The notes under the pieces are model-generated. The model made no database searches. It had not been told where the DNA came from and saw only the letters and a list, made by a program, of their open reading frames with translations. The position numbers and the translations under genes were made by a program. From Paenibacillus silvestris (GTDB lineage: Bacteria; Bacillota; Bacilli; Paenibacillales; NBRC-103111), in contig NZ_WTUZ01000005.1 in assembly GCF_009882985.1 (NCBI RefSeq), positions 1-64,000 of the forward strand: 64,000 bases of DNA, read 5' to 3'. Below, in pieces: positions 17,357-25,989 of this stretch (its first letter is position 1; every line of letters starts with the position of its first letter).

Positions 17357-17788
17357 TTAATGCACTAGCGCTGCGCGTAGTGTCGTGATTCCGTGTTCAA
17401 GATAGCCTTTGAGACAAGTTAACGTATATACCCAACCTTCTTTGTTGCCTACAAGTAGTGGGACAGCATCCTTGTCATCTGCAAAACCTTCCTCGTTTAT
17501 TTCAACTAGCGTGTTGCTCTCGTCTCTAACCGTGAAAGTTATGGAGACGAGGTGTACATCATTTCCATATTCCCATTCGAATGTAATTTTCTTATCAGTC
17601 TCAATTTCTTTAATTATAATTTCGCCATCTGCGTTGTATTCATCATAGCGCAGCTTGATTGTCTTGCCAGATGCCCAACGTTCGGAACTGGAAGAGAACC
17701 AGAAATTACCTATTTGATCAGGATCAACAAATGCTTCAAATACGTCATGAGCAGGCTTTGTAATTAGCATTTTTGTTAAATTGTTCAT
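17357..17788 (-). CDS. SRPBCC/AHSA1-domain protein
   Basis: 143 aa. Typical AHSA1-like signature: opening KMLITKPAHDVFEAFVDPDQ, then WFSSSSERWASGK, VTFEW-like centre and the final GWVYTLTCLKGYLEHG. The START-like fold forms a hydrophobic ligand pocket; specific function unknown. Cytoplasmic and monocistronic. Confidence 0.8.
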   Translation of the reverse strand: MNNLTKMLITKPAHDVFEAFVDPDQIGNFWFSSSSERWASGKTIKLRYDEYNADGEIIIKEIETDKKITFEWEYGNDVHLVSITFTVRDESNTLVEINEEGFADDKDAVPLLVGNKEGWVYTLTCLKGYLEHGITTLRAALVH

Positions 17789-17922
17789 TCGTTACCCTCG
17801 CTTTATTCGATTAGTCAGAAGTAATACTGTTCCTCTGTATAGTATAAACACTTGTTTGTATAATTTTCCACTTAAAGTGACACAATGAGGTGAGAAATTA
17901 TTTGAGAAAAGAGTGATTAGAA

Positions 17923-19374
17923 GTGAATTCATTCCCTCAATTATGGAAGGAGCTGAGCCAATCAGCGGATTTCGTATGCTACGAACATCGAATGAGTTCT
18001 AATTCTTTGTTCATCGGTTATTTTAAATCTCTCATAGAGCCGGATGTCTTGCATCAGCACATTCTGGGCTGTTTGAGCAGTAGAAAGGACCTATCCTTTG
18101 AGGATTTGTACACTTTAATACCCGTAGCTGAGAAAGAAATATCTTCCGATTGGGATCTCATCCAGAGCAAACTTTATATGGGATATGTAGCCATTCAAAA
18201 AGGTCAACACAGCCAACATTGCATTATGGTCAACGCGGCTGCATCCAAAGGGCGCAGTGTAACCATACCCGAAATCGAATTCACAGTGGAAGGACCGAGA
18301 GAAGCCTTTGTTGAATCTTTAGACGTCAATCTTAACTTGATTCGCAAGCGGGTTCCTTATCCTGACTTACGTGTAAAAGAAATCACCATAGGGGACATAT
18401 CCAAATCAAGAGTTGCGATTGTTTACATAGAAGGAATAACGAACGAACAATATTTAAATACTTGCATTCAGCGCATACAGGATGTTCAATTCGATCAAGT
18501 TACAGATAGCACGTTACTTCAACAAATGATTGAAGATAATTCCAATTCCATCTTCCCACAAACCATTGGAACTGAAAGGCCTGATTACGTTGCCTGGGCC
18601 TTATCTTCGGGGCAAATATGCGTATTGAAGGACGGATCTCCCACGGCTTTTTTTGCGCCGGTCAACTTATGGCTATTTTTTATTACGTATGAAGATTATT
18701 ATTTGCCATGGATCATTGGCTCAGCATTACGGATGATCCGCATGTTATCTGTCCTGTTTTCCGTCTATGCCTCATCCTTCTATGTAGCTGTTATGACCTA
18801 TCACGGTCAAAGTATCTCTACGATATTCTTGCCAACAATCGTTTCCTCAAGGATCAATGTACCATTTCCTCCAATCATAGAAGTAATTATTATGGAGCTT
18901 GTTATAGAGTTGTTACGGGAAGCAGGAGCCAGATTGCCTACGAAGATTGGTCAAACCATTGGTATTGTTGGAGGTATTGTGCTCGGTACTGCAGCAGTTG
19001 AAGCTGCCCTTACGAGTAACTTTTTATTGATTATTGTAGCGTTATCGGCGTTGGCTTCGTTCACAACACCTATCTTTCGAATGAGTGCGACTATTCGAAT
19101 TCTTCGCTTTCCCTTTATCATCGCAGCACAGATATGGGGACTACTTGGTATTTTTATCTGTACACTTGCACTAGTTGCACATCTTTTGCGACTAACATCA
19201 CTCGGTATGCCTTACTTGGTGCCTTTTTATCCTTTCCGTACATCCGATTTATATGATACAGTGATTCGTCCACCTTATTCAAAATATCATCATCGATTTA
19301 GCTTTTTGAGATCACCAAAACCTGAAAGATTCAATAAGAAGAATGCTAACTTAAAAAGAGACATCGATGAATGA
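17923..19374 (+). CDS. Spore germination protein, GerA family (A subunit)
   Basis: 483 aa, GTG start with a weak upstream site. The hydrophilic N-terminal half (about 1-240) and C-terminal membrane segments match the GerAA/GerKA family: AEKEISSDWDLIQSKLYMGY, then RPDYVAWALSSGQICVLKDG, PFPPIIEVIIMELVIELLREAG and LPTKIGQTIGIVGG. First gene of a gerABC-type operon. The A subunit forms the ligand-gated channel of the receptor in the spore inner membrane. Forespore (sigma-G) expression is expected from the family; I did not identify the promoter. Confidence 0.92.
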   Translation: MNSFPQLWKELSQSADFVCYEHRMSSNSLFIGYFKSLIEPDVLHQHILGCLSSRKDLSFEDLYTLIPVAEKEISSDWDLIQSKLYMGYVAIQKGQHSQHCIMVNAAASKGRSVTIPEIEFTVEGPREAFVESLDVNLNLIRKRVPYPDLRVKEITIGDISKSRVAIVYIEGITNEQYLNTCIQRIQDVQFDQVTDSTLLQQMIEDNSNSIFPQTIGTERPDYVAWALSSGQICVLKDGSPTAFFAPVNLWLFFITYEDYYLPWIIGSALRMIRMLSVLFSVYASSFYVAVMTYHGQSISTIFLPTIVSSRINVPFPPIIEVIIMELVIELLREAGARLPTKIGQTIGIVGGIVLGTAAVEAALTSNFLLIIVALSALASFTTPIFRMSATIRILRFPFIIAAQIWGLLGIFICTLALVAHLLRLTSLGMPYLVPFYPFRTSDLYDTVIRPPYSKYHHRFSFLRSPKPERFNKKNANLKRDIDE

Positions 19375-19392
19375 ATCAGCTCTGGGAGTGAA

Positions 19393-20487
19393 ATGAAGAT
19401 GAAGTCAACGGAACATCTGCGATTTACCATATCACCCTATCTGGTATTCGTTTTGATTCTATCGATGCAGTTCGGACCTGAGTATCTCTCCATGTCTAAC
19501 AGGCCGATTCAAATAACCGGCCAAGACACCTGGATATCTGTCATCCTTTGCGGTGTCAGTTTCCAAATCGTGATTTGGATGATGTATCGAGTTCTTAGCC
19601 ATAATGAGACGGATCTTACCCATATTCATCAACAATTTTTTGGAAAATGGGTGGGAGGAGGGCTTAACTTTCTCTTTATCCTTTACTTCCTGCTGAACGC
19701 AAGTTTTCAACTGCGTTTCTTTATAGAAATCATACAAGTCTGGTTATTTCCTGATCTTAAAACATGGTCGTTGGCACTAGTTATGCTCCTGCTTGTTTAT
19801 TATATTGTTGCGGGAGGTTTTCGAGTCATCATCGGTATATGTATGTTCAGCTTAGTACGAATTGTGACCTTAGTGGCCATGTTTTTTCCAGCGGCGATGT
19901 TTCATTATAACAATTTAACCCCCGTATTCGATCATTCGTTAAAAGATATCATCCAAGCAGGTAAGGAGATGACCTTTCCCTTTTTAGGCGTAGAGATCCT
20001 TTTATTTTGTTATACATTCATTAAATCACCAGAAAAGTCTCATAAATGGGCCTATTTAGCTAATATAACTACAACCGTTTTTTATCTTCTAATCATTTTC
20101 TTTTCGTTACTTTTGTTCAAACCGGAACAATTAGCAAATGAAATATGGCCACAATTGACTAAATACAAATTTATACATTTTCCATTTATTGAACGATTTG
20201 AATATATCGGAGCTGCCTCACAGATCCTATGGATCATTCCAATCATTTGCCTCAGTCTGTGGACTTCAAGTCGAATATGTAAATTTGTTTTTACAGTGAA
20301 ACAATTGTCTATCTTACCGGTTTTATTAATACTGGTCTTTATTGCAGTTAGTATTATTCCAGGGCGTAGTCAGACGGAAAGTGTTCAAGCATTGTTATCG
20401 AAGACCGGATTTTACTTGGTTTATGCCTATATACCATTTGTATTTATATTTGACTTTGTCAGAATGAAAGTGAGAAGAGCTGTATGA
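19393..20487 (+). CDS. Spore germination protein, GerB family (B subunit)
   Basis: 364 aa, about ten membrane segments, an APC-transporter-like fold. Starts 18 bp after the A subunit with GGGAGTGAA upstream and overlaps the C subunit by 4 bp (ATGA). The B subunit binds the germinant amino acid or sugar in characterised receptors. Opening SPYLVFVLILSMQFGPEYLS and PFLGVEILLFCYTFIK are family-like. Confidence 0.92.
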   Translation: MKMKSTEHLRFTISPYLVFVLILSMQFGPEYLSMSNRPIQITGQDTWISVILCGVSFQIVIWMMYRVLSHNETDLTHIHQQFFGKWVGGGLNFLFILYFLLNASFQLRFFIEIIQVWLFPDLKTWSLALVMLLLVYYIVAGGFRVIIGICMFSLVRIVTLVAMFFPAAMFHYNNLTPVFDHSLKDIIQAGKEMTFPFLGVEILLFCYTFIKSPEKSHKWAYLANITTTVFYLLIIFFSLLLFKPEQLANEIWPQLTKYKFIHFPFIERFEYIGAASQILWIIPIICLSLWTSSRICKFVFTVKQLSILPVLLILVFIAVSIIPGRSQTESVQALLSKTGFYLVYAYIPFVFIFDFVRMKVRRAV

Positions 20488-21578
20488 TGCGGTTTTTTTA
20501 CTTATTATTGCTCATTAGTTTCCTTCTGACGGGGTGCGTAAAACAAGAGGTTTTAGAGAAAATCACCATTTCGTTTGTATGCGCCTTCGATGAAGCTTCT
20601 GACGATGAAATTGAATTTACCTTAGCAGTGCCTAAGTTTCAGCCCGGCAAATCTGGCGTCGTTTCCAATAACTTGTTTTCTAAAGTGGGGCATACAACTA
20701 GGAACATTACAGAGTTAATGGAAATGCAATTAAACCGGCCAATTAAACCTGGAAAACTTTCAGTGATTTTAATTGGTAAAGACTTAGCAGCCAAAGGTTT
20801 AGCAGACAAATTGGATGTGATCTTGCGCGATGCTCAGGCATCACGAAAGATCTACATAGCTATTGTTGATGGAAAAGCGAAGGATTTACTGGAAGCGGAT
20901 TTCAGTTTAAATGAAGAGAAAGGGATGTTTCTCTATCACTTACTCGATACCAACATACGTACGGGACATCTACCAAGGCAGAATATTCATGATTTTGAGT
21001 ACTCCTATTTAGGCAAAGGCTTAGATCCTTTTTTACCACTTCTTACTTTGCAGCAAAATAATCGTGTTCAGATCTCTGGTTTAGCTTTATTTAAAGGTGA
21101 TAAATATATCATGTCATTAAACGAATACCAGATGAGAGTCATGAAACTTCTTCTAGGCAATGAGCGGTACGGTACCCTTGAAACAAAGCTGGAAAATGGA
21201 CCTTACATTGCTGTGAAAAATATAGCTTCAAAAGTGGATTACCAAATCGGGGAAGAATCTGAGAAGGCGGAAACGAAAAGTCCTAAAGTGACGATAAATC
21301 TTAGCCTAAAAGCAGAAGTTATTGATTCAAAGGGGATTCAATTAACTACCCAAGAGCAACAGAAAATCAAAGAGAGTCTAGAAGAGGATTTAACAGAGAC
21401 GGGAAGGGATCTTCTGCAGCTATTTAAAAAAGAAGGAATTGACCCGCTGGGACTAGGTGATTTCGATAGAAGTAAAACACGAAAGTGGAACGAAGAAGCG
21501 TGGATAGAAGAGTATCCAACGATGAACATTAAATTGAATGTTAAGGTGAATCTTACAGAGATGGGGATTCGGAAATGA
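20484..21578 (+). CDS. Spore germination lipoprotein, Ger(x)C family (C subunit)
   Basis: 364 aa. The lipoprotein signal ends in LLTGC (Cys18). The body shows Ger(x)C features (VSNNLFSKVGHTTRNITELM, KPGKLSVILIGKDLA, and the C-terminal EEAWIEEYPTMNIKLNVKVN). It completes the receptor on the outer face of the inner spore membrane. Translationally coupled to the B subunit. Confidence 0.92.
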   Translation: MMRFFYLLLLISFLLTGCVKQEVLEKITISFVCAFDEASDDEIEFTLAVPKFQPGKSGVVSNNLFSKVGHTTRNITELMEMQLNRPIKPGKLSVILIGKDLAAKGLADKLDVILRDAQASRKIYIAIVDGKAKDLLEADFSLNEEKGMFLYHLLDTNIRTGHLPRQNIHDFEYSYLGKGLDPFLPLLTLQQNNRVQISGLALFKGDKYIMSLNEYQMRVMKLLLGNERYGTLETKLENGPYIAVKNIASKVDYQIGEESEKAETKSPKVTINLSLKAEVIDSKGIQLTTQEQQKIKESLEEDLTETGRDLLQLFKKEGIDPLGLGDFDRSKTRKWNEEAWIEEYPTMNIKLNVKVNLTEMGIRK

Positions 21579-21632
21579 TTTATGTGAACGAACGAGAAAG
21601 AAAATGGGGAAAGTAATCCTAAAAAAACTAGA

Positions 21633-21649
21633 ATACCGTCAGTCGGTAT
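21633..21649 (+). promoter_or_regulatory. Short palindrome just before the gpmA ribosome binding site
   Basis: ATACCG-TCAGT-CGGTAT, perfect 6-bp arms, ends 3 bp before GAAAGG of the phosphoglycerate mutase gene. It could be an operator of TetR type (ATACCGACNNACGGTAT-like) or a translation-affecting hairpin. Confidence 0.4.
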
Positions 21650-21664
21650 AGAAAGGACTTTATT

Positions 21665-22378
21665 ATGATCAAACTTGTGCTCATTCGACATGGTCAAAGC
21701 CAGTGGAACGTTGAAAATAGATTTACCGGATGGGCTGATGTCGATTTAACGGAGAGTGGGTTAACTGAGGCAAGGAAAGCGGGCATAATCCTAAAGAACC
21801 ATGGATTCATCTTTGATGTAGCCTACACATCTGTTCTGAAAAGAGCAATTAGAACCTTATGGATTATTCTGCATGAAATGGACTTGATGTGGGTCCCCGT
21901 TTCCAAAACGTGGAAGTTAAATGAAAGGCATTACGGTGCTCTTCAAGGATTAAATAAAGAGGAAACAGCCGCCAAGTTCGGTAAAGATCAAGTGAATATT
22001 TGGAGAAGATCGATGAATGTGAGACCACCTGAGCTTGCCGCGGACGATACGAGAAATGAGACTTCAGAGCCCAAATACCAGGAAATAAAGGAAGGCGAAT
22101 TCCCGCTTACGGAGAGTTTGTTGGATACGGAGCAAAGGGTGTTGACATATTGGCATGAAATCATTGCACCAACCCTTAGAACAGGCAAACGGGCAATTAT
22201 ATCATCCCATGGAAATACGATAAGAGCATTAGTACATTATCTTGATCATATATCTCCAGACGGGATTGCAAGCTTAAATATCCCCAACGGCATTCCGCTT
22301 ATTTATGAACTGGATGATGAGTTAAAACCGATTAAACGTTATTATTTGGGAGGCGAAGGCGATAAAGACAGCAGTTAG
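21665..22378 (+). CDS. gpmA: 2,3-bisphosphoglycerate-dependent phosphoglycerate mutase
   Basis: 237 aa, full length for the family. The phospho-histidine motif [10 protein letters not shown] (His9) is intact, as are [30 protein letters not shown] and the second catalytic His in [11 protein letters not shown]. It interconverts 3- and 2-phosphoglycerate in glycolysis. The stretch [10 protein letters not shown] stands where most members have RSYDVPPP, a mild divergence. GAAAGGACTTT precedes the ATG; a small palindrome lies just upstream. Confidence 0.9.
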   Translation: MIKLVLIRHGQSQWNVENRFTGWADVDLTESGLTEARKAGIILKNHGFIFDVAYTSVLKRAIRTLWIILHEMDLMWVPVSKTWKLNERHYGALQGLNKEETAAKFGKDQVNIWRRSMNVRPPELAADDTRNETSEPKYQEIKEGEFPLTESLLDTEQRVLTYWHEIIAPTLRTGKRAIISSHGNTIRALVHYLDHISPDGIASLNIPNGIPLIYELDDELKPIKRYYLGGEGDKDSS

Positions 22379-22587
22379 GTAGAAGTTGGTGTTTAGAAGT
22401 TTGGTGTTTGATGCTGGATGACATGTTCACAAAACCCGTATTTTATACATATGTACACAATTGTGTTTTAAGGGGTACATCGATATTTTCCACTGTGTTC
22501 CGATAAATGTGACAAGAATCTATTCCGATTCAATTCTCCGATTCTTTAAGTTAAGTTTTGAACAAGTATTTGCCCCCTATACAACGT

Positions 22588-22616
22588 CAGCAGCCGGCAT
22601 TATTAACCGGCTGCTG
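22588..22616. terminator. Hairpin CAGCAGCCGG/CCGGCTGCTG
   Basis: Perfect 10-bp stem 210 bp after gpmA, no T-run. Belongs to the GCTGCCG-rich hairpin class of this genome. The rest of 22379-22715 holds no gene I can support. Confidence 0.45.
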
Positions 22617-22715
22617 CACTGTCCCATTTAACTTAACGTGACCTTGTCTTATTCATGATACAGTAGTAATGTATTTAATGTATCTAAACCTTAGGCTGCT
22701 CCTAATTACTATGAC

Positions 22716-23178
22716 TCACTTGTGTTCGACGAGCGCATCCAGCTGATCCTGTGTCACTTTGCCTGTATCGTATAAATTCCGCGTCTTCTCGTGGTAACGA
22801 AGCGTCTCCGTTGCGCTTTGCAAATCCTTCGCGAGCTGTTCCTTCGTTGCTGCAAGCACAGCGATTTGCTCTGCTGCAGGGTGCTAATTCGGGATTGCGC
22901 TTGCTCCGTTACCTTATGCGCCTGTTCAACAAGCGCGACGGCCTAGAGCAAATCCTACGAGCGGCTGCCCGCCTTCGCCTCTTCCCACTTCGCCTTCACT
23001 GCTTCAACAGCTGCGGCCGCTTCCTCGACCTGAAGGGCCGCCATTTTACTTCCTCAACCGATAATTGCTGAACCGTTCCGCCAAGCTCGTTTTGAATCGG
23101 GACCCTCCCAAGTACTGCAGCTCCTTCGCTTACTCGATCCTGCTTTAATTTGCAGATCTCCATCCATACATCCTCCAT
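22716..23178 (-). pseudogene. Broken gene for a coiled-coil protein, possibly phage-derived
   Basis: On the minus strand, coding-like blocks lie in different frames: MEICKLKQDRVSEGAAVLGR..., then EEAAAAVEAVKAKWEEAKAG ending in a stop, then VEQAHKVTEQAQSRI, then AATKEQLAKDLQSATETLRY and a terminal LYDTGKVTQDQLDALVEHK. At least two frameshifts and one stop break it. Heptad-like Ala/Glu/Lys content suggests a coiled coil, as in some phage tail or chaperone-like proteins. GGAGG precedes the start. No function is assigned. Confidence 0.5.
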
Positions 23179-23274
23179 ATCGTAAAAAAATGCTTATTCG
23201 TCTAATCGCAACACCGTCGCTATGAATATACTGTCTACGATCCGAAACTATGAACGTAAGAGAGAGTGATTCAT

Positions 23275-23694
23275 ATGGCGCCTGTACAGACTTATTACAC
23301 ATACCTCGATCCGAAGTACAAATTCAGCCTCCAAATCCCAAGCTGGTGGAAAAATTACATTGTCGTTAAAAGAAGAAGCCTGCCTCGTAATAGCGACAAC
23401 ATCATTTACATCGTTTCGTTCAACTTTAAGTACAAAGGAAAGGTGTATATCGATGCATTCAGCCTCGTCGTGTTCCGAATGACGCTCCGAAAGTGGCGGG
23501 AGGACGGCTATGACGAGTCGCCTTATTCGTTTCTTAAATCGCGAAACGGGCTTATTTTTGCGGGTTCGGTGCCGGGAGAGCCGCCAGACGAATTTTTCGA
23601 AGATGAGAAAAAATATCGAATTCCAAGTCGCCTGCTGAGCCGTATGGTCAACGATGACGTTCCAAAAATCGAGAAATCGTTTAAGTTTGTATAA
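23275..23694 (+). CDS. Uncharacterised protein, copy A of a tandem pair
   Basis: 139 aa from the ATG at 23275 (AGAGAGTG upstream). Contains DPKYKFSLQIPSWWKNYIVV, FKYKGKVYI and a C-terminal SRLLSRMVNDDVPKIEKSF. No signal peptide or membrane segment. The next gene (23764-24195) is a clear paralogue, so this is a tandem duplication. I believe similar proteins occur widely in Paenibacillus relatives, but no function is known to me. The WW pair and aromatic/basic composition suggest a beta-rich binding fold. Confidence 0.7.
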   Translation: MAPVQTYYTYLDPKYKFSLQIPSWWKNYIVVKRRSLPRNSDNIIYIVSFNFKYKGKVYIDAFSLVVFRMTLRKWREDGYDESPYSFLKSRNGLIFAGSVPGEPPDEFFEDEKKYRIPSRLLSRMVNDDVPKIEKSFKFV

Positions 23695-23763
23695 AAACGG
23701 TAAGGACTCGCAACAGTCGAAACCCGCCAGAAATGGCGGTTATTTGGGGAAAGGATGAGGAAA

Positions 23764-24195
23764 ATGGAAAAGATGACTTTCACGTACCGCGACCCGAAGT
23801 ATAATTTCAGCATCGACATTCCTACCTGGTGGAAAAAATACATTGTCATTCGCACACACACACCGCCAGGCAATAGCTATAATGTCATTTACGATGTAAC
23901 GATTGACTTTAAATACAAGGGAAAGGTATATATCAGTCCATATAGCCTCCTCGTATTCAAAATGAGCCTGAAAAAATGGCGTGAAGGCGGCTATGATAAT
24001 TCCTATTATAAGTTTATCACATCACAAAGAGGACTTATCTTTGCGGGTAACGTACCGAGCGAGCCCCCTAGTGAATTTCTAAAACAAGACGGGTCTGACT
24101 ATGATTACAAAAAATACGGCACACCGCTCCGCCTGCTTAGCCGTATGGTGAATGAAGATGTTCCGAAAATCAATAAATCGTTCCGGTTTGATTAA
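23764..24195 (+). CDS. Uncharacterised protein, copy B of a tandem pair
   Basis: 143 aa from the ATG at 23764, chosen because GGGGAAAGG lies 6 bp before it. By eye about 60 percent identical to copy A across the whole length; conserved blocks are DPKYxFS, IPxWWKxYIV, FKYKGKVYI, KWRExGYD, GLIFAG and RLLSRMVNxDVPKI. An insertion DGSDYDYKKYG distinguishes it. A strong terminator follows. Confidence 0.7.
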   Translation: MEKMTFTYRDPKYNFSIDIPTWWKKYIVIRTHTPPGNSYNVIYDVTIDFKYKGKVYISPYSLLVFKMSLKKWREGGYDNSYYKFITSQRGLIFAGNVPSEPPSEFLKQDGSDYDYKKYGTPLRLLSRMVNEDVPKINKSFRFD

Positions 24196-24209
24196 AAGTT
24201 AAAAATTTC

Positions 24210-24232
24210 CGGCCCTGCAATTGCAGGGCCGA
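24210..24232 (+). terminator. Hairpin terminator after the tandem pair
   Basis: CGGCCCTGCAATTGCAGGGCCG, almost fully self-complementary, 15 bp after the stop. Confidence 0.65.
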
Positions 24233-24257
24233 CAGGAAGAATGTTGATTAAGTTTCA

Positions 24258-24277
24258 TCTATCGTTCGCCGTTAGCG
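24258..24277 (+). repeat. Dispersed repeat box (TATCGTTCNCCGTTAGC), copy 1
   Basis: ATCTATCGTTCGCCGTTAGC: the conserved right-hand box of the repeat family, about 60 bp downstream of the nuclease gene's stop (which is on the minus strand). The hairpin half is not recognisable here. Confidence 0.6.
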
Positions 24278-24337
24278 GAATTCGCACCCGAATAACTCTC
24301 AGGTGCTTTCTACTTTATTACTTATTTCAAAGCTAAT

Positions 24338-24772
24338 TCACTTCACTACAATCAAAATTCTTGTTCCATTCTCATATTTCTCTAGCTGATTGGCAATCCA
24401 AGACCCAGCTCCACGATTATCAGCAGGGGTTACATACTCTATATCTGCACCTTTCCCACCTTCAGCACACATAGCCATAGGGAATTTATCGCGATCATAA
24501 CCCTTTTTAGTTGGAACGCCTTTGAGTGATTCTTTCCTGTTTTCTTCTGCACCTTTTCGGTCAATCGTGCAGATATTTGATTCTCCATGTTCTTTGGCTG
24601 CCTTAATATGTGCCGCGGTCTCAGGGAAACGATCTGATGGTATAGCGACTGTGTATTGGATTGAAGTATCGTTAGATGTAGGGGAAGTACTTAGTAAATG
24701 ATTCTTATAATAATATGACAAACCAAGTTCCAGCAATATGATAAGTGTCAAATATATTCTGAACTTTGTCAT
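24338..24772 (-). CDS. Secreted/membrane-anchored deoxyribonuclease, NucA/NucB family
   Basis: 144 aa. An N-terminal hydrophobic segment (about 5-20) acts as signal or anchor. The catalytic domain has the family hallmarks: SNICTIDRKGAEENRKESL, then PTKKGYDRDKFPMAMCAEGG, then ITPADNRGAGSWIANQL-like and a closing GTRILIVVK. In NucB an Asp near the TIDR/DRD region and the Glu of EGG are essential, and both are present. Relatives cut extracellular DNA (competence uptake NucA, biofilm DNA NucB). A damaged small frame lies 1 bp upstream (24774-24929), in the place of an operon partner. Confidence 0.85.
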   Translation of the reverse strand: MTKFRIYLTLIILLELGLSYYYKNHLLSTSPTSNDTSIQYTVAIPSDRFPETAAHIKAAKEHGESNICTIDRKGAEENRKESLKGVPTKKGYDRDKFPMAMCAEGGKGADIEYVTPADNRGAGSWIANQLEKYENGTRILIVVK

Positions 24773-24773
24773 A

Positions 24774-24929
24774 TCATTCGATATCTACTTCAAGTTCGAG
24801 TTGTCCCTTTTCTGGCATTACTATTTGAATGTTAATCGATGTACCATCTTCTAATACAAGAACTAACTCTTCCTTGTATTCCTAAATTGAAGCTGCAACA
24901 ATCTTCTTATTGAGTATCTTATCGAACAT
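24774..24929 (-). pseudogene. Small frame interrupted by an in-frame amber stop, upstream of the nuclease
   Basis: ATG at 24929 with GGAGAG upstream; reads MFDKILNKKIVAASI, then TAG, then EYKEELVLVLEDGTSINIQI and PEKGQLELEVDIE, ending TGA 1 bp before the nuclease ATG. The tight coupling and good start suggest a former 51-residue partner gene, now stopped at codon 16 (or a sequencing error). It is unlike the Nin/ComJ inhibitor by size. Confidence 0.5.
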
Positions 24930-24966
24930 AAAGCTCTCTCCTATGAAACTAGTATTTCAAAACCTA

Positions 24967-25116
24967 TTAAATCGTTCCTTTGAGCATTTTCTCAAGTCTT
25001 ACTTTCTCGGATTCGATTTCCTGAATCCTCTCATCCAATTTATTTCTCTCCGCTTCGGCACTCTGTTGCTCATCAATTAGTTCTGCTAATTTTAGTTCAA
25101 TTTCGAATTTTGTCAT
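24967..25116 (-). CDS. Small coiled-coil protein, 49 aa
   Basis: ATG at 25116 with AAGGAGAG about 10 bp upstream. The sequence MTKFEIELKLAELIDEQQSA ... KVRLEKMLKGTI is almost entirely charged heptad-like helix (many Glu/Lys/Arg with spaced Leu/Ile). It precedes the interrupted frame and nuclease gene in the same direction, a likely three-gene unit. Similar short helices occur in phage and plasmid operons; function unknown. Confidence 0.55.
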   Translation of the reverse strand: MTKFEIELKLAELIDEQQSAEAERNKLDERIQEIESEKVRLEKMLKGTI

Positions 25117-25360
25117 TTAAGTTCAGCTCTCCTTTAAGGTTGTTAGGCGATAAATCCCACAGCGATGGTTTTGACGTAGGAGTTGTCAATTCGGTAGAAT
25201 TGTCGAAGATCCTTTATGAAAGACTAATAGCTTTTTTCAGTCAAGCATATCCCATACGCACCCAAATGCCGATGCCATTTTCATTTTTGTTCATTAAAAA
25301 CACTACACACAGAGATTATACTACCCTCCATTATTTCTAGAAGATATCCCCAGTATCCTG
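25117..25360. other. Stretch without a supportable gene
   Basis: The plus-strand open frame here (from 25110) has no ribosome binding site and overlaps the Shine-Dalgarno of the small coiled-coil gene. On the minus strand TTGACT near 25232 could be a -35 element for the genes at 25116 and below. Nothing else is seen. Confidence 0.4.
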
Positions 25361-25440
25361 CCATTAGCTGAGAAGACTACCGATTTATTGAAACTACAGC
25401 CTTCTCATGATGTTCATTGAGCTATAGTTCGCCGTTAGCA
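25361..25440 (+). repeat. Dispersed hairpin-plus-box repeat, copy 2
   Basis: CCATTAGCTGAGAAGACTAC ... AGCCTTCTCATGATG-TTCATTGAGCTATAGTTCGCCGTTAGC. The layout matches copy 9 at 33244: CCATTAGCTGAGAAG start, (degenerate) GGCTGCCG hairpin, then the ATTGAGCTATAGTTC-CCGTTAG box. Lies about 85 bp after the stop of the minus-strand gene at 25525. Confidence 0.7.
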
Positions 25441-25524
25441 CCATGATTCGTGCCAAATGCCAGAATGTGAACATGATGTTATTCCATGTCGCTACCCCTA
25501 CCTACAATCAAAGCAAACTTACAA

Positions 25525-25860
25525 TCACTCCTTAATCTTTCGTGCGATGATTTCATAATTCTTAGCCAATACCCAACCATTCATTCCATATGCTGACATA
25601 ATAATAATGTATTTATAACCACCTTCAATTAAGGTTTGTTCCATTTCATCATCTGAATCATACATCATTGGCCATCCAGAGGATTTCTGCTTTCTTAATA
25701 GTTCAGAATTTCCTTTGATAAACTTAGGAATATCTGATTCATAAATTTCAAGAATAATACTGCCTTTCAATTGGTGTTCAAAAAAATGATTAAACACTTC
25801 AGTAAACACAATATCCGTTTCCTCAAATCTCCGACCTTGGGCCGTCGGGAATGAGTTCAA
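25525..25860 (-). CDS. Hypothetical protein, 5' end probably rearranged
   Basis: 111 codons in frame; ends IIIMSAYGMNGWVLAKNYEI. The TTG at 25860 and first few codons (NSFPTAQG) come from a repeated IS-end-like sequence (25847-25906), so the original N-terminus is probably lost. A GTG near 25813 with GAGG upstream would give a shorter product of about 95 residues. Acidic, cytoplasmic, family not recognised. Confidence 0.45.
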   Translation of the reverse strand: MNSFPTAQGRRFEETDIVFTEVFNHFFEHQLKGSIILEIYESDIPKFIKGNSELLRKQKSSGWPMMYDSDDEMEQTLIEGGYKYIIIMSAYGMNGWVLAKNYEIIARKIKE

Positions 25861-25906
25861 GTTCTTGTCAAAATCGGGAATGGGATCAAGTTCTTGTCAC
25901 CCGACA
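25847..25906 (-). repeat. Solo IS-end-like sequence with internal tandem repeat
   Basis: On the minus strand TGTCGGGTGACAAGAACTTG is followed by ATCCCATTCCCGA, and a second TGACAAGAACTTGA and CTCATTCCCGA about 30 bp on. A related tip TGTCGGTTGACAAGAACATG occurs at 33646-33665. A TGT start with repeated internal units is reminiscent of IS21-type ends; no transposase lies nearby. Confidence 0.45.
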
Positions 25907-25989
25907 TGCCATAATTCAGATAATGATTCAAACTGTTTGGATCAAAGCCACTTAAATTAATAAGTTCTCGCCTCTTATCTCAAAGTGAG

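Noticed and set aside
25110..25340. 76-codon plus-strand frame
   Set aside because: No ribosome binding site, starts inside the translation start of the small coiled-coil gene, no family-like sequence.
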